A stretch of 64,000 bases of DNA, taken from contig NC_065877.1 of the NCBI RefSeq assembly GCF_933775445.1, positions 11,036,001-11,100,000 of the forward strand, in the 5' to 3' direction. This document shows, in pieces, positions 35,625 through 47,964 of this stretch. The DNA is from Argentina anserina (Eukaryota; Streptophyta; Magnoliopsida; Rosales; Rosaceae). Below the pieces are notes generated by a model. That model did not search any database, was not told where the DNA came from, and saw nothing but the letters and a program-made list of their open reading frames with translations. Position numbers and translations under genes: made by a program. How positions within the stretch are numbered: position 1 is the stretch's first letter; each line of letters opens with the position of its first letter.

Positions 35625-38423
35625 TGACTTTGGTCATTTGAACAATTATCCGAAAAAAAAAAACAGAACTATTGTTGTTGGCTACTTGTACTCTTAACGC
35701 TTTGAACAATTTGAGCTCAGTTAGCGCTTTTAATTCGGGCTTGGAATTTGAGGTTAGCCCAATAACTTCAAAAGCTCAAAAAGAGCCACCATATTAGACT
35801 AAGAGCTACCTTCCAACTGGGTACATTGGAGTAGGGCATTCATCATCCAACAAAATTTCAACTATGAACACCACCACCCATCCACAGCCTAAATGATACA
35901 ACTCCCTTTAGAAAGATTGTTATTCACAGCTCGTTAATATGTCCTGTGACTTCTGTCGATCCTATCAGTCCCTCGTTTGCAATAATACTGGTGTGGGTAA
36001 TCGAGGACTACCATATTTCAATGCCTCCTAAAATTTGAACACCAGCCTTTTACATTCATAACGATGTTTTTAAAAAGTCAATCTGGTTACAATTTTTTGA
36101 TGTTCAATTATAAAACTGTAGTCCTGATGCGAACTCAATTATAAAACTGTAGTCCTGATGTGAACTGATACTTTCCTCCACCGTAGTTAATAATAGTTTG
36201 TGTTAGTATTGTTCAATATAACATCATTTCTGCAACACCATTACTCTTAGCATGGACCCTATTGGATTATGGATAAAGCGGTCAAATTATGGAAATGTGA
36301 AATACTTGCGCACGTGTGCTGCATAATGGGATATATATAATGTACTGATTGCTCTAAGTAATCCTCTAACCGTGACACGGACTGTCGCTTCTCGTATATA
36401 TCATCTTATGATTGATATCGATCATCGTATTTGTGCCCTTTTGCTTAAACAAAGATCAACTATAATCGACAACCACCTCTAAGATTTAGCTTACAAAACC
36501 ATTACTAATAAACTCGGATAAAATTCATTCTGCAAACAAGTTGAGAGAAAAAAAAATCTCATGTAGCGATATCAAGCGTCATATCATTCGCAATAATGAG
36601 GAAAATTCAATGTAATTCTGTGAGTGATAAACTCCTTTGTTACTGACTTACTCGTAAAAACAAACCAATTGAAATAATCGTATAAAAAAACCAATTGAAA
36701 TAAACAGTGTATATAGTACAATTGCATTGGGCACATAGTCATACTTGATCATGGCTGCTTTGAATTATAATCTAGAAGACAAGTTCGATATTGAGCGCAT
36801 CATGGAAAATTGTAAGTCATACTTCACGCATGTATACACAATTCATATTTTTCATGTTTTGTCTTCTGGGAAGTAAATTGTTAGGCTAATGGATCTAACC
36901 ACCTTGCTTATTTTAATTATTTAATTGATGTATGGTTAGATGACGTACATGTGTGCTTATATCCTCTACAAAGATTGTAATAGTATCCGACGTGTAGATT
37001 TTATGCGTCTATTTGTACATAATATTTTTATCAATGTTGATGAAATAAATTAGGCGTAAGGATGAACCTTGAAGTTTAATTGGGCTCTAAACCCCAATCA
37101 GATGTAAAGGTTAATTTAGACATATAAAGATATCTGCAATGGTACACTGCCATGTTTTCTTTTCAAGCACAAAGCTTTACTTTTTATAATGTTCTATAGG
37201 ATCGTCTCATGACTCATCCAATTGGAACTAAGAATGAGATGGGTACAAAATCTATATATGCCAATTTGCTATTCACCCAGAGCCGACCTAGATTGGTATA
37301 ACCGTGTGAACTCATTGGAGGGATTCAATTAGTGATCTTTAGATTCAGACCAGAACTCAGAAAGAAAAGGGTTTCTTGATGATTTCTTCTCTTACAAGTG
37401 TGGTCCCGGAAAGAAAATTACCACCCTAAAGTTAAAATTATTATGAAACCCTAAGGCTCACGTGTAGGGTTCAATGCATTTACGAACCATAATAATGTAA
37501 AAATTCATCATTAGCCATGCAGGAGTTGGAATTATGTGAAATCATTAAAAACGACCTCAGAAAAAAAAAAACTAAAGCAGTCTTTCAGGCCCTTCAATGG
37601 CGATGAGGTCATATTCGTGCCCTAAGAAAATGAATAACCCCATGGCCTCTTGAATTACCTGCGGGTAACTATAGGAACAGCAACCCTTCTATCATCTACG
37701 TTAAATCATGGAAGTCTTCTTGTTGCCATCCAATCGAATTGCAGGGATTCAACTCTCTTGTTACCAGTTACCCCATGCCAGACGTGATGCAATCATCTTC
37801 TTTCACTTTCCCTCCAATTTCTTTGTTTTTGGGTGAATAATAAGAGGTCATAATTGTAATTATAGGCAATGGTACATGATGATGGGTGTTCATGAATGCC
37901 TCTGGTAATCTGTGACCATGCAAAGATTTCTTGCTCACTGCTGTGAGGCATTTATGAAATCAAACAACCATAAGCTGTAAAACCCAGCTCCCCTTTTGAA
38001 TCATGAAACCCCGTTCTTTCTGTTTTCCTTTTTACCTTTTGCTTCTGATCTGTAATAAAAGGGTGCCGGCTCAAATTTGCTGCAGAAGTAAAATGGGGTT
38101 ATTGAAGGTGGTTTTTGGAGGAAGGAATGGATTATTACTTTGGGGAAGAGAAACCATTATTATTGGGGCTTCGCCATCATTGGTTGGTTCAGAGAACAGG
38201 GTTTATTGATGCTTTAGATTTCATTTACACAGCACATAATGGTCTATTAAATTAGTCCTGTGTAACTATCTAGCAATTGCAGGTGCGTGCAGAGGTAAGC
38301 ACCCTTTTGCCCCCATGGTTGGGTTGACTGGGATCATCATTTGAATGACGGATGGATTGACTTAGCACATGAAGAACCATTACTATCTCGTGTTAATTCA
38401 AAAACAAAATGGTTTAGAGAGGA
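35625..38423. other. intergenic, no firm gene
   Basis: A 33-bp direct duplication (AATTATAAAACTGTAGTCC...) occurs at about 36109-36170. At 36751 an ATG opens a 21-codon frame starting MAALNYNLEDKF and followed by a good donor (GTAAGTC, near 36812). It could be a first exon, but no downstream exon was recognised. Short frames around 38003-38209 are also unrecognised. Confidence 0.35.
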
Positions 38424-38703
38424 GTTCGAAGCAAGGTTCTAAAAAAGGGCCGCCTAGGCGCTAGGCGGCACCCAACCGTTCAGATTAACTGCTCAGCCAT
38501 GTTAGACACTAGGAGATGATGTAGGCGGTCCTAGGCAAGATTGGGTGGTGTTGGGAAGGGTTAGGCGATCTATTACGTTTTTCATTTAAAAAAAAATTAA
38601 AAACTAAAAATGCAAATAAAGAACGTCGTGCTCTCATTTAGGCATTGTTGAAAAAGAAAACCTTGTCTTACCTTTTCGATTCTCTTCTCCTCTAGTCTCT
38701 CAC

Positions 38704-41202
38704 TGTCACGATCCCAAAATTTCGAGTATGAAACTCGAATTTCGGAGTCATGAAAACACTAAAACAATCTCAATGAAATGAAATCATTTTAAATGCCACA
38801 GCAGATCATCTCTGAGTTCAAAATACAACTCAGTCAAACCGATTATTACAAACCAAATTATAATTCACATTATAACAAATGGAAATGTATAATCCTCACA
38901 ACAACCTCACAAGATAGTCACACAAAATCCTCACACAAGCTGCAAATAAATAACTTCAAGTCCTCTGAGCGGTCCGTCAATTCCCGCTAATCCACACCTG
39001 CGGAGTTATCCACTACATCATCGAATTGGTGCATCGGGATTGTAAATACAAACCCGGTAAGCTTTAAAGCTCGTATGAGTAAAAACAAAAATAAAACTCG
39101 CATATCAATATATACGGAAATTCACAAAAACATCAAAATATAAATGCACTCATGAGTCAATGGACGGCTCATCTAGTTGTCCAAAATATGAAGATGAAAG
39201 TGCTCATGAGAAATTGGGCAACCCCTCTGTTTACCCAAATGCATTTATAATACGGGTACTAATGAACGCTGGTACTCCTCGGTTACCTCTCACATAGTAC
39301 ACCGTCGACATTGGGCAACCTCCTGCTACCCAACGTCAATAAAATATGAGTACTCATGAGCCGATAACCCATCTGTTACCTCACATGCAGTACTCCGGCA
39401 GACAGACTAGAGCTCTAACTGTATCGTACCTTTCGTCCGGCCAAAAGCTAGGTTCCGACATGCCAAACACGTCCGAAGATTGGTCCGAAGACATAAACAC
39501 GTCCGAAGACAAAACTCGTCTGAAGACATCAATCACGTCCGAAGACAAAACTCGTCCGTAGACATCAATCACGTCCGAAGACAAAATACGTCCGAAGATA
39601 TCACACGTTCGTAGACAAAATCACGTCCGAAGACAAAACACGTCCGAAGACATCACACGTCCGAAGACAAATCACGTCCGAAGACAATTCACGTCCGTAG
39701 ACAAAATTACGTCCGAAGACAAAACGTTTTAACAAATCTCAATGTTAAAACCACGTACAATAATCATCTCATTATATTGTACAAATCGTATCAACATGCT
39801 CAATATATAAATCTCGTCATCAAAATGACATAATCACAATGAAATCATGACAGTATATTATATAGCAAACTATATATATATATGTACCTATTACCATTTA
39901 TACAAATATATATATATTCCACTATATCATATACATGTCATATTCTATTCTTAAAAATTCTGCATAATCTTGAATCTCCGCAAGGGTAGATTCGTAAATA
40001 TGTGAGATTTTACTCACATTCTTTCCTGCGTGCAACTTCCACGACACTGAAAGTAATTTCCTCAATCATTTCGTCAGTCACCTAATAGCATGATAAATTC
40101 TTAGAAAATGATACGTAAAATATCAGGTCACGATTTCAGTACAGCTAAATGTTGTCCACAGAACATTGTTCATGTTTTACTAATCACTGTTCCAATTTAC
40201 TGTTTTTATTAAAACACTGTTCACAGTTACCGTTTTTACCAAAACACTGTACACAGTACTGTTTACCATGTCAATGACATGTACTGGTACAGTGCACTGT
40301 TCATAAAAACACTATTCACAATTCTATTCATGTGGCGTCACTGTTCACCGACCGTTACCAATGATCACCAAATTTCACCACCACAATCTAAATGACATTC
40401 CTAACAACTTCCTAGTTAATCATAAAGTCTAATTCTGAGCCTAAACACTTCAATTTAACAAGAACCGAAAAGCCCCAATTTAAAAACCTAAAATTTCTTT
40501 TCTTCGATTCTCCTAGCACACAACGATTGGGGTTAAATCTTTTGGAAGGAGACCTTCAAAATGAAACAAGAATCGTACCGATTGGTTGCCGGAGGAGGGA
40601 GATCCGACAAGTTGAAGTTCGGCGAAATATGCTTTTTCGGGAGAACTTCCGGGCTTCACCGCTCCTAAACGGCGGCGAGATGGCGGGTGACGCTACCACC
40701 AATCGACAGGGGATGCAGCAACCTTTCAAACGTGACCGGTGCGCCACTATATGGTGGCCGAACGGCGGAGATCCGGCTGCCCAAAGTCGGCTGCTCGGGA
40801 GAGAAATTTCTGGATTTTTTTTCGGGTGAACAGTGCCCGTAAACAGTACCGATCCGAATTTCTGATTTTTCTCCCAATTTTCTCTTTAATTCCCCTATTT
40901 ATACTATTTTCCAAAATTGTCCAAATATCTTTTGATAACTTCTTCATACGAACTCCGATTTAGGCGTACCACGTGTCCACTAATTCGTATCGACGAGCTC
41001 TACGACTTTCATGTAAGAAGTTTCCTAAGAATCCCAATGAGTCAAAAGTCAACTCTTAGACTCATCAAATTGAACGTTTCCGAACAATTAATATTTCGAA
41101 CCCTTTCGTTTTCATTCTCGGCTAATAAAATTGGACAATGACCAACTTAATAATATTCGTGAAGTCATTGGAAATTAGATATGAATTTTTCGGGTTATTA
41201 CA
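38704..41202 (-). mobile_element. solo-LTR-like element A, 2,499 bp
   Basis: It begins TGTCACGATCCC and ends GGGTTATTACA (TG...CA), with an identical 5-bp target duplication CTCAC at 38699-38703 and 41203-41207. This is the signature of an LTR retroelement insertion. It has no coding frame and no internal second LTR, so a solo LTR is the simplest reading. It is related to, and inverted relative to, element B (47965-51017). On its sense strand a TATA box (40896-40903) lies about 300 bp from its start, leaving an unusually long R-U5-like part. Confidence 0.82.
39469..39724. repeat. 17-18-bp tandem repeat inside element A
   Basis: About 15 copies of a unit built on ACGTCCGAAGACAAAA, with variants GTCCGTAGAC and GTCTGAAGAC. 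The related element B has only a single recognisable copy (TTCGGACGTGA near 50171), so the array expanded after the two separated. Confidence 0.9.
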
Positions 41203-41425
41203 CTCACCTTCTCTTCTCCACCTCTCCACCTCTCGCCTATCCAATCCTCTCCTCCTTTAGCTAGGTCTCTCATTTAAGTCATTATATATGTGTATATATT
41301 AAATAAATATTTAATAATTCGAATCCGCTTACACTGCGTCTACAAGGTCGTCTAGCCGTTTAGGCGCTCCAAGCTAATTATCTGTCCTAGGACTACCCAG
41401 TGTTTGTATGAACCTTAGTTCGAAG

Positions 41426-44400
41426 TATAACTTTGCCAAAAAGAACAAAAAAAAAGGTATAAAGTATGTACGTACATGATGCAAAATTTTCATGTTGTAG
41501 ATTTGTAGTCTTATGTGGCAAAGGGAAATGATTGGTGTTGTTATGGTATCAGAGCTAAACAAGCAACTCCATTTTGGGGAAGCTAGGAATGGGCAATATG
41601 GACATCAAATGTTGTCGACTTGTGAAATAAAAAATTTCAGGATTTGTTGTGTAAGTCAAACGAAATGAAAGAACAATTTACTTTTGACGCTGCAGATTAA
41701 AAATATTTCTTCACTTTTTTAGTTTTGGAAATTTAAGATATACATGGTGTTGTAGATATTAGTAAGCCACCAATTTAATTGTTGTTTTGAGGGTTGCGGT
41801 CATAATTTGATGATTGAATTTATAGTTGCAATTTCTTGGGGGTTGGAAATGTTACTATTGGACATTGTTGTAGGTAAGCAGTCAGATACGATTCATAAGA
41901 TGAATGGTTGAGATTTAATAGATGTTGATTTACTAGCACCTTGGTGCCCTGAATAAATTCTTGTGTTGTAAATGTTGGTTTCAATCGTAGGGCTTCCGAG
42001 AACCACGCGTGAGCATGACTAAATCTTGGATGAGAATGAATGATACAAATATGGCTTAAAAATAATTCATTTGGGCTTGATACTTTCATTATTCATATTT
42101 TTAATATATTGGTTTTTACTCAGGCAAAAAAGAAATTCATGTAGAAAGTGAGCAAAAGCACATTTAAAATATGAAATACTAATTGCTATTGCCCCCCCTA
42201 TATTATCTAAACCAGAGTTGAATACTAAGACCTAACAAAGAGGAATATTGATTAAAAGTGTCACGCAAGAGCTTAAAAACATAGGGAGTGTCAAACTCTA
42301 TGTCGGGAAGTGTCTCATCAAAACTTGAAGAGTTGCATAAATAAATAGAGCCGAAATAAGCCAAACTGTGAATTTGCTAGCTTTCATAAGAAATTGAAGG
42401 ATCTTGAACAATCAAAATCAGCAAGTCTTTCATTTAAATCCAGATCAAAGATAATAGTAGACCAATTAATTTAATACCAAAAAAAAACAATATAAGTTTG
42501 GAAAATTTAATCATATACAACAATAGTGGTAAAAAAATTTAATTTTTTTTATTTTACTTCACACGTTGTGAATAAATTGCTTGGTAATTACATTTAGTGG
42601 GTTCAAGAAAATTTCAATATAAAATATTTTTTGTCATAATATGAGGATGAGTATAAATAGAACTCAGGTTCAAGTTCACACGAAGCGAAAGCAAATAATA
42701 TGGAAGATGACCATATACTTAGGAGTAAAAAGACCTCAAATATTTATAGATTAAGTCAAGTTAAAAAAAAAAACATTAGATTTTGATTTTTGGGCTTCCA
42801 TGTAAATGGAGTTAGAAACTCTTTGTGGAGATTTCAGTTTCAAAAATCATTAGGGTGACAAAACTGAAAATAAGATTGCTACGGAGAGAACTTCTCTTTA
42901 AAAGAGATGTTTTGCCACTCATGAAAATTCATTAAGGTAACAATAGTTGAAACTCACCACTCTAGAAATCTACCGAAGAGATAAGAGCTTGACAACAAAT
43001 TAGGAAGAACTCTAATGTCCAATTAATACCAACAATTCAACTATTATTTCACATCAAAAAGCAATATTAAAAGTGCAAAAGGCTTCCTCTTCTTGTTGAT
43101 TCTCATTATTAAGTGTTTCGCTATATTAATATCTTCTCCATGAGGAGAGAATTATATTATTCGTTATAAGTGTTTCATAGTTTCTCCACTCTTCTCTAAG
43201 CGAATCATGCTAAACATAAATAAACAAAACGCAAAGATGTCTATCAGTCAAGTGTTGATGTACAATATTTTCAGTACGGAGACTTTACTATGTCTGTCAA
43301 TCCTCAAATTTAAAAACATTATGTATAGTTAAAACTCCTCAATAGAAGGAGAGATGAAATATAACATTTTCATGATATTAATTTTATTGAATTGATTTTG
43401 CATCTCATCTTACTTCCCCAGATGAGAAGATTTTTCAATCAGATTTTAAAATGCGGAACTCATTATTTAGCATAACATTATGTGCTCAAAAGTGTATTAT
43501 AATGACGTGTGATATATATAAGGTGTATGAGACAACTTTGAATCTCAAAGCTTGATTGCTTTTTAATTGTTTGACTCAGAATTGGAAGATAAAATATTCA
43601 TATAATTCAACCGGTTCATTAAAACATTTTGTGTAAGAGCGAAGTTTGGTGCATATATGAAACACGAAAAATTTTGTGTAGAATCTCATTTTTATTTTCT
43701 TTTTTATACCCCTTATCACAAGAATTTTCTATCTAATTCTATGTAAACGGATCGTAATTAAACCAACTTTATAATGAATCCCGCAAAATTGAGGGAAGCA
43801 TGTGAGATAATTAGAGAATAAGAATATCAGGTAATCACTCTCTTATTCGAAATTTCTATATACATGATATACAATTTTTTTTGAATGAGATTAACAATAA
43901 TTTTATACATAATTTTGTTTGATTAATTATGAAATTTAACTTCGTCTTTGGTTTGGTTTGATCACTTATACATAGACAACAGAGTGATGAAGCATATGTA
44001 ATTATTGTTAACTGGAATGTTAAACCGGAGGAAATCAAAGCAAAGAGGAACCAATAATCAAGTAACTAGATTGAAACTATAGTAATAAAATTATGATTTT
44101 TTTTCATTTTTGGCATTTCATGGGTTAAATTATATAAATAGTCATTTAGAATGACATGGAGAAACTTATAAATCTTTAGGTTATGGCGAATGAAATAGAT
44201 GCATAAGAACGGTATAATATGTTGAACAGACTTTATTCAACCAGACAATAGCTCATGAGAAAGAAGTGTGAAGAAACAATTAGTTGATTAAAAACACGAG
44301 ATGTAATTTGAGTATAATTATCTATTTAAATTTTGGGTGTCAAATAGTTTAATATTTATTTGGCAGTCTGGTTTACAAAGCACCAAAGAAACGCCTTCTT

Positions 44401-45219
44401 AATTTTTGAAATTGCGTCCAACATTCAGTCGCGGTGCGCTAAACAGACTATCGTCCAACCCTCACCCAGTCATGCCATCATTTTCATCACTCATCCTCCC
44501 GCTAATGTTTACGTCATCTTTGTTCTACCGATTTCAATTTTCTTAATTCAGTGACTACCGCTTGTGGCGTGGTGTTATCCATGGTCTCTGTTGTTGAGTT
44601 TTACGAGGGTTGGAAAAAGAAGATGATTATGGTTAACACTAGTGAGGATTATTTCCAAGAGACTGAGGTTGATCACAACTCAGGTTTCACGTGGATGAAG
44701 ATGACACCGGTTGAATTTGAAGCTTAGATATGTCATGTAGATTAAGTATTGGTCACTTGTTACTATATTTTCTAACTTGTGAACAAATGTTTTTTTGACT
44801 TAAAAATTGTACGTTTAATGACTTTAATCTAAAGACCTGAATCTCATGAAAATCATATAAAATAATTAAACTATTTGAATAAATGCAACAATGAGGTGAT
44901 TAAGGTCTCTCCAAACTCTGAAGACAAGTCCGTCACTTAGACTAAGTCGGTTTTTAAATTCATTCATCTTAATATTTATTGCATTTGTAAAGAGAGATAA
45001 GCCGAATCAATACTCTACTTCTCTTCTCTCAAGTTTTCACATCTTCTCCTCTCATTCTCTCAACATTATAGGAGGTATTACACTTACATAATTTTCTTCT
45101 AATATAAAATTTATATGACAAAATGAAATTGAATTTGAGATTTTTTAAAAAAAATTGGGTAATCATACATTTATATATATATATATATATATATTAATAA
45201 GAAACAAATGATAATAATA
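41426..45219. other. AT-rich intergenic, no firm gene
   Basis: At 41544-41555 the sequence TGGTATCAGAGC matches the standard plant initiator-Met tRNA primer-binding site, but no LTR boundary is visible before it. An unrecognised 48-codon frame begins at ATG 44581 and ends at 44727 (open upstream to about 44504). A TA microsatellite lies at 45172-45195. Confidence 0.4.
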
Positions 45220-45556
45220 AAATAAAATACTTGTCACTCCTCCAATTTTTAGTAACTTGACAGTTTAGTCCTTCATGTTTCAATTTCAACTGATCACTCC
45301 TTATACTTTCAAATGCATAATTTGGTCATTTCATTAAGTTTTCATTCAATTGCGCCGTTAAGTAGTTTTTTTTCCTCTTATCTGATGTTTGCCAAGTCAA
45401 CAATTTTACTGTGCAATTGAATGGAGACTTAACGGAATAACTAAATTGTTCATAATTTAAAAATATAAGGAGTGATCAGTTAAAATTGAAACATCAAGGA
45501 CTAAACTATCGAGTTACTAAAAGTTAGAGAAGTGACCAATATTTTATTCATAATAA
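45220..45556. repeat. foldback MITE, ~340 bp
   Basis: Long inverted arms (about 45220-45357 and 45410-45556) share words such as AACTGATCACTCCTTATA and its complement TATAAGGAGTGATCAGTT. The outer parts are GTCACTCCTCC and AGAGAAGTGAC. There is no coding frame and no clear target duplication. Confidence 0.75.
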
Positions 45557-45599
45557 TATTAAGATTTGTTGATTTACATTTGTTTGTGAATGATTCTTC

Positions 45600-47911
45600 T
45601 ATGTATTAAGTGTCAATGATACTTGTGTTGCAACCCTTAAGAGTATGGTTGATAGTGTTATAGTTGTTATTATTGAATACAAAATTCTTCAAGTTGAAAT
45701 TTGTGTGGCCAAAGATATGACATGATGATGCTAGTAACATGTGTGTTGAGTATACTGGATTGCAACTTATGTTTTTGCATAAGGGTTCATATGCGCATGT
45801 ATTATGTTTTGCACATCACCTATGATTTGTTTTATATGTTTCAACAAAAGTAGTGGTTGTTATCTTTTTGTTCTTTCAAATGCGTATCAACATCATCAAC
45901 TTATCTGCTAAATCTATTTATGGGTTAAAATTTGCTCAGAAAATTGAAGTTGTGGTGCAAATTGCTTCTGAGGAACTTGAATTTAAAGGAGAACTAATCA
46001 GACATATAACTTGCAAAAATTAGAGCTACTAGGTGGAGTTCAAGGTACATAACTATCAAGAACTTGATTAAATTATATAACTCAACTAGTTTAGTTTTGA
46101 AAGAGATGAGGAATGATGGACTCAATGCCAATATACGTGGACTAGAAACACTGCTCTACAATCATTTGTTTTTGTATTTTGCATATAGTTGTTGGATAAA
46201 ACTGGGTATCACAAATGCTCTTTGTAAGTCTCTACAAGAACAATCTCAAGAAATAATAAATGTTATGAATTTGGTTTTCTTGTACAAAAGATAGTCCTCA
46301 AAAGTTGAGACAAGATAGTTAGGTTTATTTCTTTGCTAATGTTATATCATTTTATTTTAGCAAAAATGTCAATTTGCACCCTAAATTTGGCCATAATTGT
46401 CAGTTTGCACTCCGAATTTGCATTTGAGTTAATTTACCTCCTAAACGGTAAATATTACCGATTTGCACCACATCTGTTAAATTTAATGTTTTCCATCCAA
46501 TTTTAAGTCACATATAATGCATTTGAGGGGCAGTATTGTTATTATATATTTATTCATATTTAATTATAAAATAAATTAATAAAATTACTTAAGAGGAACA
46601 CTTGCTACTATGTTATTTTTTTAAACATGTTATTTATTTTTATATTTATTATTTTACGTGATATGGTATGGTATGTTAAAAGATATTAGAAAAATATAAA
46701 TAAATACATAGAAGATTAAAAATAAATGTGTACATATAAAAAATATATATATACACAACACACAATATTTGAATGGGTGGGTATGTTGAATATATAATTC
46801 AAAGTAGGGTTAAGTATGTAGAAAAAATTATAAATAAATAATTTAATAAAAATAATAATCCTCATTTTAAAGAATTTTTTTATTTGGTTTTAAGTAAAAT
46901 ATAAATATAAAATGACAACATTACCCTTCATGTGTATGACATTGACGTAAAATTAGATAGAAACAGTTACATTGAATGAATGGGGTGCAAATCGGTAATG
47001 TTTACTAAATTTAGGATGTAAATTGACTCAAATGCAAGTTCGGGGTTCAAATGGACAATTTTAGCCAAGTTTATGGTGTATTTTAGCCATTTTACCTTTT
47101 ATTTCACACATACCATTGGTACTTATGATTTAATATAAAAGGTACAAATTATAGTATGGATACGAGTGTCCTTATCTGACACTATATGATGCGTGAACAC
47201 ATCCAATATATATTTTTGGACATGAACACGTGATAATCACGCTAATTAAATACATTTTAATTATATATATTTCTAATTTTAAAAAATTGAAACAAATGTA
47301 ATATTGTTTCTTAATTTACAACATCGATAATCCACTCCAAATTGAAATAAAAGCACAAATAAAGGTTTATAATCAAACTTAACACAAATAAGAACAACTA
47401 ATGACATCAATCAATGCAAACATTATCACTTTAATTGGTTTTAAAATACAAAACATACATATCCTCACGTGCCCAATATGTATGTTAAAATACTGCGTGT
47501 ACAAAATAGAGTACACATGTCCACCTCGTATCTATGTCCAACATAAGACACTTGACCAACACATTGTGACTGTGCTTCTTAATAATCGTTCATCTCAACG
47601 ATGTGCCTGATTTAAATGGTCTAAGAGATTGGTTGGAGCACCAACTCTAAACTTTCATATTTCAATGTTTATGCACCTTTTTCTAAGTTATGTCAAGATT
47701 TGACAAAGACATTGTTCATTTTGATTAAGAGACTAGTCTGTCTTATGAAGATTTTTTCATGTTCTGACAATTCTGTACCTACCATAGAGAAAGCATTTTC
47801 AGCCATGCAACTCATGAAAAATTGACTTCGAAGCAAGATGACTAATGGTTTCATTGCAGATTTAATGACATACCATATTGAGAGAGAATTTGGTGATACC
47901 ATTGATTAAAT
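45600..47911 (+). pseudogene. degraded hAT transposase (ZMYM1 / TTF-zinc-finger type)
   Basis: Conceptual reading in changing frames shows the catalytic-region motif DDASNMCVEYTGLQ, then CFAHHL (about 45717-45830). Further on is a segment LGITNALCKSLQEQSQEI (46206-46259). After an inserted MITE comes the C-terminal hAT dimerisation domain (KAFSAMQLMKN, then LMTYHIEREFGDTID; about 47775-47908). Many stops and frameshifts are present, so it is long dead. The family is the domesticated or transposon-like zinc-finger MYM1-type proteins with a DUF4371 region. The N-terminal zinc finger was not found. Confidence 0.8.
46358..47096. mobile_element. Mutator-like MITE, 739 bp, inside the hAT relic
   Basis: Long imperfect terminal inverted repeats (about 46358-46490 and 46960-47096) share words such as TTTGCATTTGAGT with complement ACTCAAATGCAA, and TTACCGATTTGCACC with complement GGTGCAAATCGGTAA. 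Flanks TTTTATTT at 46350-46357 and 47097-47104 are identical. A duplication of 8-9 bp plus long termini fits Mutator-like elements. It has no coding capacity. Confidence 0.75.
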
Positions 47912-47964
47912 TTAGTTATAGGAGCTTCTATTCATACCTCCTAAAATGGCACTTGGACCTCCAT

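Larger units (their letters stand above)
38432..41417. mobile_element. hAT-like MITE (~482 bp) interrupted by a solo-LTR-like element
   Basis: Flanks GTTCGAAG at 38424-38431 and 41418-41425 are identical; the match extends to 9 bp, AGTTCGAAG. The left end is CAAGGTTCTAAAAA and the right end is TTTGTATGAACCTTA, giving inverted AAGGTTC termini. The body has the GCCTAGGCGCTAGGCGG words seen in a common plant MITE type. The element is split by the 2,499-bp insertion at 38704-41202. Without it and its duplicated 5 bp, the MITE is about 482 bp. Confidence 0.82.

Noticed and set aside
36751..36812. Short ATG-initiated frame with a good splice donor
   Set aside because: No downstream exon or family similarity was recognised, so it is not called as a gene.
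39346..39584. Frames encoding repeated TSEDKTR-like or SSDVIDV-like peptides
   Set aside because: They are translations of the 17-18-bp tandem array in element A, open on both strands because the unit lacks stops.
44504..44727. Small frame ending in SEDYFQETE...VEFEA
   Set aside because: Considered as a gene fragment, but I could not match it to a family with confidence. It is kept only as a note in the intergenic entry.
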